64,000 nt of DNA from Rhodococcus sp. (in: high G+C Gram-positive bacteria) (GCF_023264675.1 NZ_JAHFVG010000010.1:1-64000); one strand, 5' to 3'; shown: positions 38,219 through 47,496, numbered from the stretch's first letter. Translations and numbers: made by a program. The notes: generated from the letters alone by a model not told the origin.

Positions 38219-39339
38219 GCCTGCGTGCCGCCGTAGTCGGTTGTACGGTCACGCCAGACGGAGTGAGGGTGGTTGCCGGACAACACGATGCCGTGCTGCA
38301 TCGAGAACTCGATCCAGACGGACGGTCCGTCGATGCGTACGTAGTCGTTCTGTTCGGTGACACCGGTTGTGCCCGAGTACGAAACGTAGGTCTGGTCGAG
38401 TTCGCTCTCGTATTTCGCGAGGATGGTTGCGGCATCGGCGTCGTCGATGTCGTCGACGTAGGTTGCTATCGCGTCCATCACGAGTTGCTTCTCCTCGGGG
38501 GTGAACGTGGAGACCGCGACGCCCTCCTTGGTGGTCGGGAATGCCCAGTCGTTGCCGGGCTTGAGCACCAGATCCGAATACACGGCATCGAGTTCGGCGC
38601 TGCTCAATTCCTCGGTGGACATTCCGCCGAGAAGTGCGGCGAAGGAGGTTTGCTCGTTCTCGAGCGGGGCGTTGGCGGTGCCGTTCTCCTCGAATGTCCC
38701 AAAGGGCTCGACGCCGCGGAACGAGGGTGTTGCTCCGACGAGGGCGCCGTCGATGTAGGTGTTGGCGACTGCGAGGTGATGGCCGCCGAACTGGAGTTCC
38801 CAGGTGCCGGCGTCGGACGGGGTGCCGAGGAACGCGATGTAGTAGTTCCCCGACCCGTAGTCGGACCCGCCGCCGTTGGCCGAGAGGTAGTCATCGGCGT
38901 TGAGGAGTTGCTGGATCTCGTCGTAACCGTCGCCCGAGGAGGTGCCGGTGACCGTCTTCAGGAGGGTGTCGAGCGCGGCGATCTGGGTGTCGTCGAGTTC
39001 GCTCAGTTGCAGACCGATACGCCCCTGGCCCCCGCGGAGGAGGGCTTGCGGCAGATTCGACCATTTTTGCGCGTTCTCGAGCGAGTACTCCTGCTCGAGC
39101 GACGTCTTCTGCTCGTCGGTCAGTGATGCGGTGAACGCCTGCGCTGCGGCAACCACATCGCTGTTCGCGGTGGAACTGGCGGAGGTGGAAACACTCGCGC
39201 TGGAAACGGTGGCGGTGTCGGCCGCGGCGGAGTCGCTGTCCGAACCGCACGCGACGAGCGTGAGTCCGAGCAGAACGGACATCGAGGAGGCGACCAGCAA
39301 CCGCTTCGGGCGGGTGAAACGGGGGTTCGATATTGGCAT
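38215..39339 (-). CDS. DUF3500 lipoprotein (paralogue 2)
   Basis: 374 residues. ATG 39339 gives a twin-basic signal peptide with lipobox TLVAC, followed by a Ser/Ala/Asp-rich linker. The body mirrors the 35751 gene: YDEIQQLLNADDYLSAN, TWELQFGGHHLAVANTY, VWIEFSMQHG, HPHSVWRDRTTDYGG. First gene of the operon. An open frame continues 25 codons upstream but lacks a signal-peptide-compatible start. Confidence 0.8.
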   Translation of the reverse strand: MPISNPRFTRPKRLLVASSMSVLLGLTLVACGSDSDSAAADTATVSSASVSTSASSTANSDVVAAAQAFTASLTDEQKTSLEQEYSLENAQKWSNLPQALLRGGQGRIGLQLSELDDTQIAALDTLLKTVTGTSSGDGYDEIQQLLNADDYLSANGGGSDYGSGNYYIAFLGTPSDAGTWELQFGGHHLAVANTYIDGALVGATPSFRGVEPFGTFEENGTANAPLENEQTSFAALLGGMSTEELSSAELDAVYSDLVLKPGNDWAFPTTKEGVAVSTFTPEEKQLVMDAIATYVDDIDDADAATILAKYESELDQTYVSYSGTTGVTEQNDYVRIDGPSVWIEFSMQHGIVLSGNHPHSVWRDRTTDYGGTQA

Positions 39340-39408
39340 GGACAGAGCGTAGAAAAAAAGAATCCGTGGTATCTGTGTTCGAGCTGGGGGTTTCCTGTGT
39401 GACCGAGT

Positions 39409-39455
39409 TCGCACTTGTGCAGACGAGAATCGCCCGATCGCCTACACAAGTGCGA
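39409..39455. terminator. Inverted repeat between two minus-strand genes
   Basis: Arms TCGCACTTGTG (39409-39419) and CACAAGTGCGA (39445-39455) with a 25-nt loop, just downstream of the excalibur-domain gene stop side. It could terminate that gene before the DUF3500 operon. No T tract is seen. Confidence 0.4.
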
Positions 39456-39467
39456 GTTCGAGAGGTC

Positions 39468-39800
39468 CTACTCGCAGCCGACGCCGTCGTTATTGCTGTC
39501 GAGGTGCGCGCCGTAGCCGTACTCGCCGCGTAGTACGGGGGCTGCGCCTGCATTGCGGGCTTCGGTGCAGTTCTTGTACTCGAACGTGCTGGGTGCCGGG
39601 ACAGGCTGAGGTGCAGCCTGGGGAGCCGGTGCGGGTGCAACCAACGGTGCGATCGGCGCGGGGCAGAACTGCGCCGATCCGCTGCTGCAGAGGAAGTCGG
39701 TGATCGGATCGGCCGACGCGATGGCCGGGGTGGCCATCAGTGCTGCGGCGAGTACGACGCCGCCGAGGCCGACGCGGGCGAACAAGGTCTTGCTGGTCAT
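39468..39800 (-). CDS. Secreted excalibur-domain protein
   Basis: 110 residues. Signal peptide of about 30 (VGLGGVVLAAALMATPAIASA), a short region with a probable disulfide (LCSSGSAQFC), and a Pro/Ala linker. The C-terminal excalibur calcium-binding motif is YKNCTEARNAGAAPV plus HLDSNNDGVGCE. ATG 39800 gives the right signal peptide. Function probably extracellular; unknown. Confidence 0.85.
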   Translation of the reverse strand: MTSKTLFARVGLGGVVLAAALMATPAIASADPITDFLCSSGSAQFCPAPIAPLVAPAPAPQAAPQPVPAPSTFEYKNCTEARNAGAAPVLRGEYGYGAHLDSNNDGVGCE

Positions 39801-39920
39801 CGAAATGCTCCTGAAGATGAGAGGGAGCATCATCTTCCGGCCAACTGTTTGAACAGTCAACCAAGTCATTCACGTAAATGACCGGGTTTGAGATTGCGAG
39901 GAGAGGCGTATACCGAACAT

Positions 39921-40127
39921 ATGAGCGAATCAGAGAACGTGTCACAGAACCCCGAGAAGGATCCAGAGGATTGGGTCACCGGCGACGAGCCCATCACCGG
40001 CCCACAGAAGAGCTACCTGGGAACGCTGGCCCAGGAAGCAGGCGAAACCGTCCCGGACAACCTGACCAAGGCGCAGGCGTCGGAGATGATCGACACCTTG
40101 CAGAGCGAAACCGGCCGCGGAGAATAA
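39921..40127 (+). CDS. DUF3072 small protein
   Basis: 68 residues, acidic. The core TGPQKSYLGTLAQEAGETVP and the following NLTKAQASEMIDTLQ match the DUF3072 pattern, a short SAP-like helix-turn-helix fold. ATG 39921 directly before MSESENVSQN. Function unknown; stands alone 48 bp before the DUF2252 gene. Confidence 0.8.
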   Translation: MSESENVSQNPEKDPEDWVTGDEPITGPQKSYLGTLAQEAGETVPDNLTKAQASEMIDTLQSETGRGE

Positions 40128-40175
40128 TCCCCGACGGATGACGACGTCGTCGGCCGAGAGCGCAACAATCGGCTG

Positions 40176-41558
40176 ATGACGCCAGTCGAGGGACGGGATG
40201 CCCGCCGTGCACGCGGTAAGGCTGCGCGAGAAGCAACGCCTCGCGAAGCCCTCGCCGAGCATCCGGTCACCACGCGAGACCCGATTGCCTTGCTCGAGTC
40301 GCAGGCCACGACGCGGGTGCCGGAGTTGGTGCCCATTCGGTACGGGCGGATGGCGGCGTCGGAGTTCCCGTTCTACCGGGGCGCCGCGTTGGTGATGGCC
40401 GACGATCTCTCCCGTGCCCCGAACTCCGGCGTCGTCACGCAGTTGTGTGGCGATGCGCACCTGAGCAACTTCGGCGTCTACGCAACCCCGGAACGGCGAA
40501 TGGCGTTCGATATCAACGATTTCGACGAGACCTACGTGGGTCCGTTCGAGTGGGATGTCAAACGGCTGGCGGCAAGTCTGACAGTGGCGGCTCGCTCGCG
40601 CGAATTCACGAAGAAGCAGGCACGCGCGATCACCACCGCGAGTGCGCGGGAGTATCGCGAGACCATGAGGCGTCAAGCCGAATCGGGGACGCTCGCGGTC
40701 TGGTATTCCAACGTGGAAGTCACCGACGAACTGGAGGCAGTTCACCGCCAGCTCGATTCGACGATGCGCAAGCGCACAAGGGTGCTCATTCGAAAGGCCC
40801 GCACCAAGAACAGTATTCAAGCCCTCGACAAGCTCACCGAGATCAAGGACGGACGACGCCGTTTCGTCCCGAGCCCACCCTTGATCGTTCCGATCGAGGA
40901 ACTCGTCGACGATGTCCCGTGGATATACGACGAACTCGACCGTCGACTACAGGCGTATCGGGCCACGTTTCCGCACGACAAGCAGGTGCTGTTCGACAAC
41001 TACCGGCCCATTCAGGTGGCACGCAAAGTCGTCGGCGTCGGCAGTGTCGGAACGCGTGCGTGGGTGATCCTGATGCAGGGCGTCGACGAGGACGATCCAT
41101 TGTTCTTGCAGGCCAAGGAAGCTCAGAAGTCCGTCATCGCCGGCTACGTGGACGGCCCCGAGTACGACAACGAAGGTCGACGGGTCGTCGAGGGGCAACG
41201 ACTGATGCAGGCGTCGAGCGACATCTTTCTCGGTTGGCAGCACGGGCTCGATCCCGCAGGCGCGACCCGCGACTTCTACCTCCGCCAATTGCGCGACGGC
41301 AAAGGATCGGCCGTCATCGAAGTCATGTCCCCCGACGGTATGGAATTCTATGGACGCCTGTGCGGCAAGGTTCTCGCGCAGGCGCATGCCCGAGCAGGAG
41401 ACCGCGTGGAAATCGCTGCGTACCTGGGCAGAAGTTGCAAGTTCGAGAATGCGATCGCCGACTTCGCCGAGGCTTACGCTCTGCAGAACACCGCGGACCA
41501 CCGGGCATTGATCGACGCGATCGACAGCGGCCGGGTGGCGTCCCTGCCAGGAATCTGA
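40176..41558 (+). CDS. DUF2252 protein
   Basis: 460 residues. FYRGAALVMADDLSRAP, LCGDAHLSNFGVYATPERR and FDINDFDETYVGPFEWDVKR carry the GDxHxxN and DFD-like motifs of aminoglycoside-phosphotransferase-type kinase folds, which is the DUF2252 signature. VVGVGSVGTRAWVILMQG lies later. It may phosphorylate a small molecule; no substrate is known to me. Followed after 1 bp by a membrane-protein gene. Confidence 0.85.
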   Translation: MTPVEGRDARRARGKAAREATPREALAEHPVTTRDPIALLESQATTRVPELVPIRYGRMAASEFPFYRGAALVMADDLSRAPNSGVVTQLCGDAHLSNFGVYATPERRMAFDINDFDETYVGPFEWDVKRLAASLTVAARSREFTKKQARAITTASAREYRETMRRQAESGTLAVWYSNVEVTDELEAVHRQLDSTMRKRTRVLIRKARTKNSIQALDKLTEIKDGRRRFVPSPPLIVPIEELVDDVPWIYDELDRRLQAYRATFPHDKQVLFDNYRPIQVARKVVGVGSVGTRAWVILMQGVDEDDPLFLQAKEAQKSVIAGYVDGPEYDNEGRRVVEGQRLMQASSDIFLGWQHGLDPAGATRDFYLRQLRDGKGSAVIEVMSPDGMEFYGRLCGKVLAQAHARAGDRVEIAAYLGRSCKFENAIADFAEAYALQNTADHRALIDAIDSGRVASLPGI

Positions 41559-41559
41559 C

Positions 41560-42177
41560 GTGATCGCACGCGAAGCATGGGGCTTCGTCATCGGATCCCT
41601 GCTGTTCGGGATAGCGGCCGTTCCCGGCTACGCCGAGTGGGTCGGCGTCGACGCCGACAACATCACCTACTTCGTCGGTTCGCTCTTCTTCACCGGTGCC
41701 GGTTTCATCGCCCTGCGACTGAGTGGGCGCCCGGTGCCGAGCACCGAGTCCGAGAATGTCGAACACTTCGATTGGTGGGCAGCCCTCGTCCAGTTCGTCG
41801 GAACTCTGCTGTTCAATGCCAGCACCGGTATCGCGATGGTCAGCGGGCTGACGGCGCTGCAGTCGGACAAGTGGGTGTGGCGGCCGGATGTGTTCGGTTC
41901 GTTCGCGTTTCTCGTCGCCAGTGGACTGGCGGTGGTCGCGACCACCGAGACCGACAAATTGTGGGACCCCGAGGCACGCAACTGGCGAAGCACATGGCTC
42001 AACATGGTCGGCTCGATCGCGTTCGGAATATCCGCTGTCGGTGCCTTCGTCAGACCTGCGACCGGGGAATTGGCGAACGCTGCTCTCGCCAACCTCGGGA
42101 CCTTCGTCGGTGCGGTGTGCTTCCTCGTTGCGGCCCTGCTCATGCGCCCTTTGGGACGAGTCATAAACAATCACTAG
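41560..42177 (+). CDS. Six-helix hypothetical membrane protein
   Basis: 205 residues with about six hydrophobic helices in pairs (EAWGFVIGSLLFGIAAVP, TYFVGSLFFTGAGFIAL, VQFVGTLLFNASTGIAM, FAFLVASGLAVVAT, then two more). The repeated V/I-GSLLF, GTLLFN and GSIAFG words suggest internal repeats like YrhK-type proteins. GTG start one base after the DUF2252 stop, so the two are an operon. Function unknown. Confidence 0.75.
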   Translation: MIAREAWGFVIGSLLFGIAAVPGYAEWVGVDADNITYFVGSLFFTGAGFIALRLSGRPVPSTESENVEHFDWWAALVQFVGTLLFNASTGIAMVSGLTALQSDKWVWRPDVFGSFAFLVASGLAVVATTETDKLWDPEARNWRSTWLNMVGSIAFGISAVGAFVRPATGELANAALANLGTFVGAVCFLVAALLMRPLGRVINNH

Positions 42178-42318
42178 AACTTTTGTACGACCGTCCCGAC
42201 GGCTATTGTGAGCGGAGCCACAGCTCGCGGCGCGCCGTCCTACTGGTGGGTTACGTTGGTTACGGATGTTGTTCGTGTTGCGCCAACACAGGCGCAGCGG
42301 GGGAGGATGGATTAGCAG

Positions 42319-43356
42319 ATGCACCGTCGTGTTCTGGCAGCGCTGGGTACCAGCCTTGCGTTGTCGATATTGGGAACCGGTGTGGCGTCGGCTCAGCCGC
42401 TCCCCGGCACTGGAAGCTCCGACGGCGGCCTGGCGCCCACCGAACAGGCAGCGCCGGCTCCAGCCGCTCGCATCGATCACGTCGATATGATCACCGATCG
42501 CCGCGCCGCAGTCTTCGTCGAGTCGCCGGCGATGAACAAGATCATTCAGGTGCAAGTTCTGCTCCCGGCGGCGCAGGCTGTCTCGCGCCCCACCCTCTAC
42601 ATGCTCGACGGCGTCAGTGCAGGCAAGGAATCGAACTACGCCGAGAGCACCTGGACGCAGAAGACGGACATCGTCGACTTCTTCGCCGACAAGAATGTCA
42701 ACGTCGTCCTTCCTGTCGGAGGTTCCAGTAGCTACTACACGGACTGGAACGTCCCCGATCCGATCCTCGGTGTGAACAAGTGGGAGACGTTCCTGACGTC
42801 CGAACTTCCGCCGTTGATCGACGCCAGGTTCTCCGGAAACGGCACCAACGCCATCGCCGGTGTGTCGATGGGCGCGCAGGCAGCGATGGATCTCATCACT
42901 CGCCACCGCGATCTCTACACCGGCGTCGTCGGCCTCAGCGGCTGCTACGACAACTCGCAGAACAACCTCAAGGACGCAGTGCGCGCGACGGTTGCGACCA
43001 ACGGCGGAAACGCCAGCAACATGTGGGGCGAGAACGCGGATCCGAGTTGGGTTGCCCACGACCCGTCACGTAACGCAGAAGCGTTGCGCGGCAAGGATGT
43101 CTACATCTCGGTCGGCACCGGATTGCCCGGTCCGTACGAGATCGGCCCCGGCGGCACCGGCATCGAGTCGGCTGCCATGGGCGGGCCGCTCGAAGCCGCT
43201 GCGCTCTACTGCACCACGCTGTTCGACACCAGGCTCCGTTCGTTGCACATCCCGGCTACGTTCGTCTACCGGCCGTACGGCATTCACCAGTGGCCGTACT
43301 GGCAGGACGACCTGCGTGAGGCCTGGCCGACGCTACGTAAAGCACTCGATCTCTGA
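42319..43356 (+). CDS. Secreted mycolyltransferase/esterase (antigen 85 family)
   Basis: 345 residues. Signal peptide about 25 residues (AASS-free, ending GVASAQP), a Pro/Ala-rich linker, then the esterase D/antigen-85 fold: YMLDGVSAGKESNYAESTW, LPVGGSSSYYTDWN, nucleophile GVSMGA (Ser183) and the His in YGIHQWPYW. Such enzymes transfer mycolic acids to trehalose and arabinogalactan at the cell surface. A GGGAGG lies about 12 bases upstream of ATG 42319, a little far. Confidence 0.88.
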   Translation: MHRRVLAALGTSLALSILGTGVASAQPLPGTGSSDGGLAPTEQAAPAPAARIDHVDMITDRRAAVFVESPAMNKIIQVQVLLPAAQAVSRPTLYMLDGVSAGKESNYAESTWTQKTDIVDFFADKNVNVVLPVGGSSSYYTDWNVPDPILGVNKWETFLTSELPPLIDARFSGNGTNAIAGVSMGAQAAMDLITRHRDLYTGVVGLSGCYDNSQNNLKDAVRATVATNGGNASNMWGENADPSWVAHDPSRNAEALRGKDVYISVGTGLPGPYEIGPGGTGIESAAMGGPLEAAALYCTTLFDTRLRSLHIPATFVYRPYGIHQWPYWQDDLREAWPTLRKALDL

Positions 43357-43367
43357 CCGAACGGTCG

Positions 43368-44174
43368 TCAGACCTGGGCGGACACCGTCGAAAAATGTTC
43401 CAGCAGATGGCCTGCGACGGTTTCGTGCTGTTCGAGTGACACCGAGTGGCCTGCGGCGGGGACGGCTCGATAGGTGCCGTCCGTGGCGTCGGCGATATTG
43501 ACGTCCGAGATGGGCGGCGGGTAGGCGTGATCCTCCGCCCCCGAGATCGCGAGGACCGGAACGGCGCATCCTGCCAGTTCCTCGACGATGCGCTGCCGGT
43601 GGATTACCTGGTAGGCCGACGCGCCGATCTCGGGTGGCAACGCGCTCATGCGTTCGCGCCACAGGGTGAAAGCCGGAGTCGACTCGGCAATGCTGGTGTC
43701 TCCGAACATGATGTAGCACAACGTATCGATGTTGGCGGCCCCTCCTGTTTCCTTGAGCAGGTCGACCAGCGGTGCGAACGCCTCCAGCTGATGTTCTTCC
43801 TCGGCGGACGATCCGACGGCTACCACCGACAGCAGAAGATCGGGCCTACGTGCCGCGAGTCGCAGCGCGACGAATCCGCCGAGCGAGTTGCCGACGAAGT
43901 GCACCGGGCCGAGCGCGAGCTCCTCGATCAGGTGGGCTGCATCGTCGGTCAGAATGTCGACGGTCAGCTCGTCCTGCGGGTGGAGCGAGCTGCCGCCGTG
44001 ATTGCGGTGGTCGTATGTCACCACGCGGTGGCCTGCCGCCACCAGTAGCGCGGCGAGGTCGTCGAACATCCGGTGGTCGAAGAACAGGGAATGACTCAAC
44101 ACGACGGGTGGGCCGTCGATCGGCCCCGTGCTCTCGTACCAGATGGTGGCGCCGTCGATCGAAACTGTGGTCAT
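43368..44174 (-). CDS. Alpha/beta hydrolase
   Basis: 268 residues. SHSLFFDHRMFDDL oxyanion region, DHRNHGGSS, nucleophile GNSLGG, acid in ISGAEDHAYPP and His in AAGHSVSLEQ. Resembles 3-oxoadipate enol-lactonase/esterase-type enzymes; the substrate is unclear. ATG 44174 (MTTVSIDGATIWYES) is preferred over a longer frame. Divergent from an AraC-type gene 149 bp away that may control it. Confidence 0.85.
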   Translation of the reverse strand: MTTVSIDGATIWYESTGPIDGPPVVLSHSLFFDHRMFDDLAALLVAAGHRVVTYDHRNHGGSSLHPQDELTVDILTDDAAHLIEELALGPVHFVGNSLGGFVALRLAARRPDLLLSVVAVGSSAEEEHQLEAFAPLVDLLKETGGAANIDTLCYIMFGDTSIAESTPAFTLWRERMSALPPEIGASAYQVIHRQRIVEELAGCAVPVLAISGAEDHAYPPPISDVNIADATDGTYRAVPAAGHSVSLEQHETVAGHLLEHFSTVSAQV

Positions 44175-44323
44175 GGCTCTCCTCGTGAATCTCGAAGGCC
44201 CCAACATGTGACGCGGGGCATGTGTACCGTCTGAACGGTAGGACGCATCGGTACCCACGGTCTGCCGCTCACGCGCAGTGAATCGACGGTTTCGCGCACC
44301 GGTGCCCGCGTGAGAGGTATCCG

Positions 44324-45265
44324 ATGTCAGCCGCAACCGAGTATGTCGTGTCGACCACCGACACCTCCGTTCTTGCTGCCGTCGATCGTCCCGACTTCTG
44401 GCGCGATCATGTTCGTGTCAATCACGGCGGACTCGACCTCAGGTTCGACCGAGCGTCAGGCTTCAGGGGCAGCACGGTGGTGCAACGGTCCGCGAACTTT
44501 CAGTTGATCGAGTTCTGTTCCGATGCAATCGAATACCAACGTCTGCCGCGTACTCTGCGGGCGGACGAGGATCGCAGTGTTCGCGTTCTGGTGCCGCGGG
44601 CAGGCAGCTTTCGTATTCGTCACGACGACGACTCCGCGATCATCGGGCCGGGGTGCGCCGTCGCGTTGTCGATGGCGTCGCCGTTTTCGCTCGGACACGA
44701 CGGCGATGCGCGGGCGTGGGTCGTCAGCGTTCCCGAGCGGTGGTGGCCACAATCGGCCGTCCCGCGGAGTCCGCGGATGCTGGACGTGAGTTCCGGTGTC
44801 GGCGCCGTGACGCGGTCGATGTTGCATCAGCTCTCGCTGCAGCGGGACTCGTTCTCGGACGAGAATTTCTCGACGGTCGGCACGGCGATCACCACCATGT
44901 TGGCAGCGCTCGGTTCGGAGGAGTCTCGCTGGCCGGACGTTGCGCAGGCTGCGCTGGAGTTCGTGCGCGTGCATTCCGACGATCAAGGGTTGACCCCCGC
45001 CGTGCTGGCCCAGCGCCTCGGGTGGTCGGTGCGGCACGTCCAGGTCGTCCTCGCATCCGTCGGCACCACTCCGTCGGACTTGATTCGTACGTCCCGGCTC
45101 GCGAAGGCGCGGGAGCGGCTGACAGATCCGGCGCTACGTCACCGGGCGGTGGCCGACATCGCCCATGCGTCCGGGTTCGGTTCGATCAGCGCGTTCAACG
45201 CCGCGTTCCGTGAGGAGTTCGGGTCGAGTCCGCGTGAGGCTCGCGCTACTTCTGTGCGGCCGTAG
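44324..45265 (+). CDS. AraC-family transcriptional regulator
   Basis: 313 residues. An N-terminal AraC-binding-like cupin domain (PRAGSFRIRHDDDS) precedes two helix-turn-helices: LTPAVLAQRLGWSVRHVQVVLASVG and VADIAHASGFGSISAFNAAFREEFG, followed by PREAR. ATG 44324. Probably regulates the divergent hydrolase. Its 3' end overlaps the convergent aminotransferase gene by 20 bp. Confidence 0.88.
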   Translation: MSAATEYVVSTTDTSVLAAVDRPDFWRDHVRVNHGGLDLRFDRASGFRGSTVVQRSANFQLIEFCSDAIEYQRLPRTLRADEDRSVRVLVPRAGSFRIRHDDDSAIIGPGCAVALSMASPFSLGHDGDARAWVVSVPERWWPQSAVPRSPRMLDVSSGVGAVTRSMLHQLSLQRDSFSDENFSTVGTAITTMLAALGSEESRWPDVAQAALEFVRVHSDDQGLTPAVLAQRLGWSVRHVQVVLASVGTTPSDLIRTSRLAKARERLTDPALRHRAVADIAHASGFGSISAFNAAFREEFGSSPREARATSVRP

Positions 45266-46310
45266 CGGCGTACTTCAAGAAGGCGTCGTTCTCGTGGGGA
45301 TCACCGATGGTGATGCGCACGCCGTCGTTTCCATAGGCACGCAACAGAACTCCCGCCTCGGCAGCACCTTCGGCGTAGGAGCCGGAGCGCTCACCCAGTG
45401 GTAGGAACACGAAATTCGAGTCGGAGTGCGCCACGTCGTACCCGAGAGCGATCAGCTCGTTCCGAACGCGCTCGCGCTCGGCGACGAGAGCATCGGTGCG
45501 GGCCAGAAGTTCGTCCTTGGCGGCGAGTGACGCCAGTGCAGCCTGCTGCGCAACGGAATTGACGGCGAATGCGATGCGCACCTTGCCGAGGGCGGTGATG
45601 ATCGACGGATCGCCGACGGCATATCCCACCCGCAGTCCGGCCAGTCCGTACGCCTTCGAGAACGTGCGGAGGACGACGACGTTACGACGCCCCCGAGCCA
45701 GCTCGACGCCGTCGGTGTACTCGCCTTCGGGGTTCTCTCGGGCGTATTCGAAGTAGGCCTCGTCCAGGACGACGAGGACGTGCGCGGGCACCGCATCGAG
45801 GAACTTCTTTAGGGCGGATCGGGTGACGACGGTTCCGCTCGGGTTGTTCGGGTTGCAGACGAACACGACGCGCGTGCGGTCGGTGATGGCCGCCAGCATG
45901 GCGTCGAGGTCGTGGACGTGGTTCTCGTCGAGCGGAACTTCCACGGGCGTCGCACCCGCGACGCGAGTGATGATCGGATAGGCCTCGAACGAGCGCCAAG
46001 CGAACAACACCTCGTCGCCCGTGCCGCACATGATCTGCACGACCTCTTGGCAGAGAGCGACCGAACCGTTGCCGGCTGCGACGTTCTCGGGTTCGACCTT
46101 CAACAGTGCGGCGATCTCGGCGACGAGTGCCGTTGCTCGGATGTCCGGGTAACGGTTGAGTCCGGTGACGGCCTCGGCGATGGCGTCGCGCACGCTCGGG
46201 AGCGGCCCCTGCGTCGTCTCGTTGCTCGCCAGCTTGATGGCGCCGGGAAAATTGCGGCCCGGAACGTAGGCGGGGATGGCGTCGAGGTCGGTGCGGATGC
46301 GAGCGGTCAC
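45246..46310 (-). CDS. pat: Histidinol-phosphate/aromatic aminotransferase (HisC2/Pat)
   Basis: 354 residues, class I/II PLP aminotransferase. KLASNETTQGPLPSV, VFVCNPNNPSGTVV, LDEAYFEY and the PLP lysine in TFSKAYGLAGLRVGYA are present. It corresponds to Rv3772 (hisC2) of M. tuberculosis, whose start it matches when GTG 46310 is used (VTARIRTDLDAIPAYVPG); ATG 46319 is three codons upstream. Transaminates aromatic 2-oxo acids or histidinol phosphate; which is dominant is uncertain. Confidence 0.88.
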   Translation of the reverse strand: MTARIRTDLDAIPAYVPGRNFPGAIKLASNETTQGPLPSVRDAIAEAVTGLNRYPDIRATALVAEIAALLKVEPENVAAGNGSVALCQEVVQIMCGTGDEVLFAWRSFEAYPIITRVAGATPVEVPLDENHVHDLDAMLAAITDRTRVVFVCNPNNPSGTVVTRSALKKFLDAVPAHVLVVLDEAYFEYARENPEGEYTDGVELARGRRNVVVLRTFSKAYGLAGLRVGYAVGDPSIITALGKVRIAFAVNSVAQQAALASLAAKDELLARTDALVAERERVRNELIALGYDVAHSDSNFVFLPLGERSGSYAEGAAEAGVLLRAYGNDGVRITIGDPHENDAFLKYAATAAQK

Positions 46311-46401
46311 GGCACACATTATGCGCCTGTGGTTCATGTGGGATTTCTGTGCGTCCGGCGGTATTGATGCGTGGGGTATGCGGAAGCACTATTTTGGAGT
46401 C

Positions 46402-47154
46402 ATGTCGGGAATCTTCACGGACGTGGCAGTGCTCCGAATCGATGTGGACCCGGGTGTGGCCCCGGACGACACCGAGCAACCCCCTGCGGTGCAGCAGAAG
46501 GTACCGCTCACGGCGATCGAGCCGGACGGCAGCGTGCGGGGCGGGATCGTCGTGCTGCACGAGTCGCGCGACATTCCCGAATCGCTGCTGGATCTGCTGC
46601 GGGCCCTGGCCATGGAGGGCTGGCTTGCCGTCGCTCCCGATCTGTTCCATCGGGACGCGGACACCGACGGCGACGAGGTGTTCGGTGACAACCTGTTCGC
46701 GGATTTCGACGCCACCTTCGATTGGCTCACCTCGCGCGGGGTCTATCCGGACTGCGTCGGGGTGATCGGCTTCGACGACGCGGGCACCGCTGCGCTCATC
46801 GTCGCAACCAACCGTCCCATCGGGGCGGCCGTCAGCGTCGCCGCCGCAGGAATCTACGAGCCGCTCAATGCCGACGCCGTGGCGCTCATCGAGGCTGCAC
46901 CGTCACTGCAGGCGCCGTGGCTCGGTCTGTACGGCGAGAACGATCCCAAGACGCCACCGGAACACATAGAGGGTCTGCGCGAGGCTGCGACGCGGGCATC
47001 CGTGGCGACCAACGTCGTCAGCTACAGCGGGCTCCAGCATCGCGCCGACAATCCGCCGTCGCCCGGCAGCGCCGAGGACACCGATCCAGCGGCAGCGGCA
47101 CTCGTCGAGGCGCAGACACGGATCTTCGACTGGTTCGACTCCTTCCTAAGATGA
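46402..47154 (+). CDS. Dienelactone hydrolase-like protein without the Cys nucleophile
   Basis: 250 residues of the DLH fold: IVVLHESRDIP, APDLFHR, then GVIGFDDAG where active DLH has G-x-C-x-G-G. The nucleophile Cys is Asp125 here, so classical hydrolysis is unlikely. The His region (YSGLQHRAD) is kept. ATG 46402 is preceded by GGAG. Role unknown; possibly binding or regulatory. Followed by tRNA genes. Confidence 0.75.
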   Translation: MSGIFTDVAVLRIDVDPGVAPDDTEQPPAVQQKVPLTAIEPDGSVRGGIVVLHESRDIPESLLDLLRALAMEGWLAVAPDLFHRDADTDGDEVFGDNLFADFDATFDWLTSRGVYPDCVGVIGFDDAGTAALIVATNRPIGAAVSVAAAGIYEPLNADAVALIEAAPSLQAPWLGLYGENDPKTPPEHIEGLREAATRASVATNVVSYSGLQHRADNPPSPGSAEDTDPAAAALVEAQTRIFDWFDSFLR

Positions 47155-47270
47155 ACGGCACATGGGTCATTCCGCAGGCTCCACTCCGGCAGGTTGACCA
47201 GGCGTTTTGCGTTCCCCACTTTCCCGTGTGTAATCTCTTCTCTCGGCGGTCCGAGAGGGCCGGCAGCCTA

Positions 47271-47360
47271 GGAGGCGTGCCAGAGCGGCCGAATGGGAGT
47301 CACTGCTAATGACTTGTCCTTTCACCGGGACCGGAGGTTCAAATCCTCTCGCCTCCGCCA
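47271..47360 (+). tRNA. tRNA-Ser (GCU)
   Basis: Acceptor arms GGAGGCG and CGCCTCC pair, with encoded CCA at 47358-47360. The anticodon arm GTCA-CTGCTAA-TGAC gives anticodon GCT. The variable arm is long, as in class II serine tRNAs. Confidence 0.95.
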
Positions 47361-47361
47361 A

Positions 47362-47411
47362 GCTGATCCGCAAGGATCAGCCTGCAGTACCGTTTGCTCG
47401 TAAGAGCAAAC
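47362..47411. terminator. Two hairpins between tRNA-Ser and tRNA-Arg
   Basis: GCTGATCC-GCAA-GGATCAGC (47362-47381) and GTTTGCTC-GTAA-GAGCAAAC (47392-47411). Both are perfect with tetraloops. They may terminate or separate the two tRNA transcripts. Confidence 0.6.
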
Positions 47412-47423
47412 ACAACTGAACAT

Positions 47424-47496
47424 GCGCCCGTAGCTCAACGGATAGAGCACCTGACTACGGATCAGGAGGTTAGGGGTTCGAATCCCTTCGGGCGCA
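47424..47496 (+). tRNA. tRNA-Arg (ACG)
   Basis: Acceptor arms GCGCCCG and CGGGCGC; anticodon arm CCTGA-CTACGGA-TCAGG gives anticodon ACG; T arm GGGGTTCGAATCCC. CCA is not encoded. Confidence 0.95.

Noticed and set aside
41323-43059. Minus-strand 578-codon open frame over DUF2252, membrane and mycolyltransferase genes
   Set aside because: It crosses three well-supported plus-strand genes and has no domain signature.
47424-47496. Attachment site of an integrated island at tRNA-Arg
   Set aside because: No integrase and no second copy of the tRNA 3' end is found in the window.
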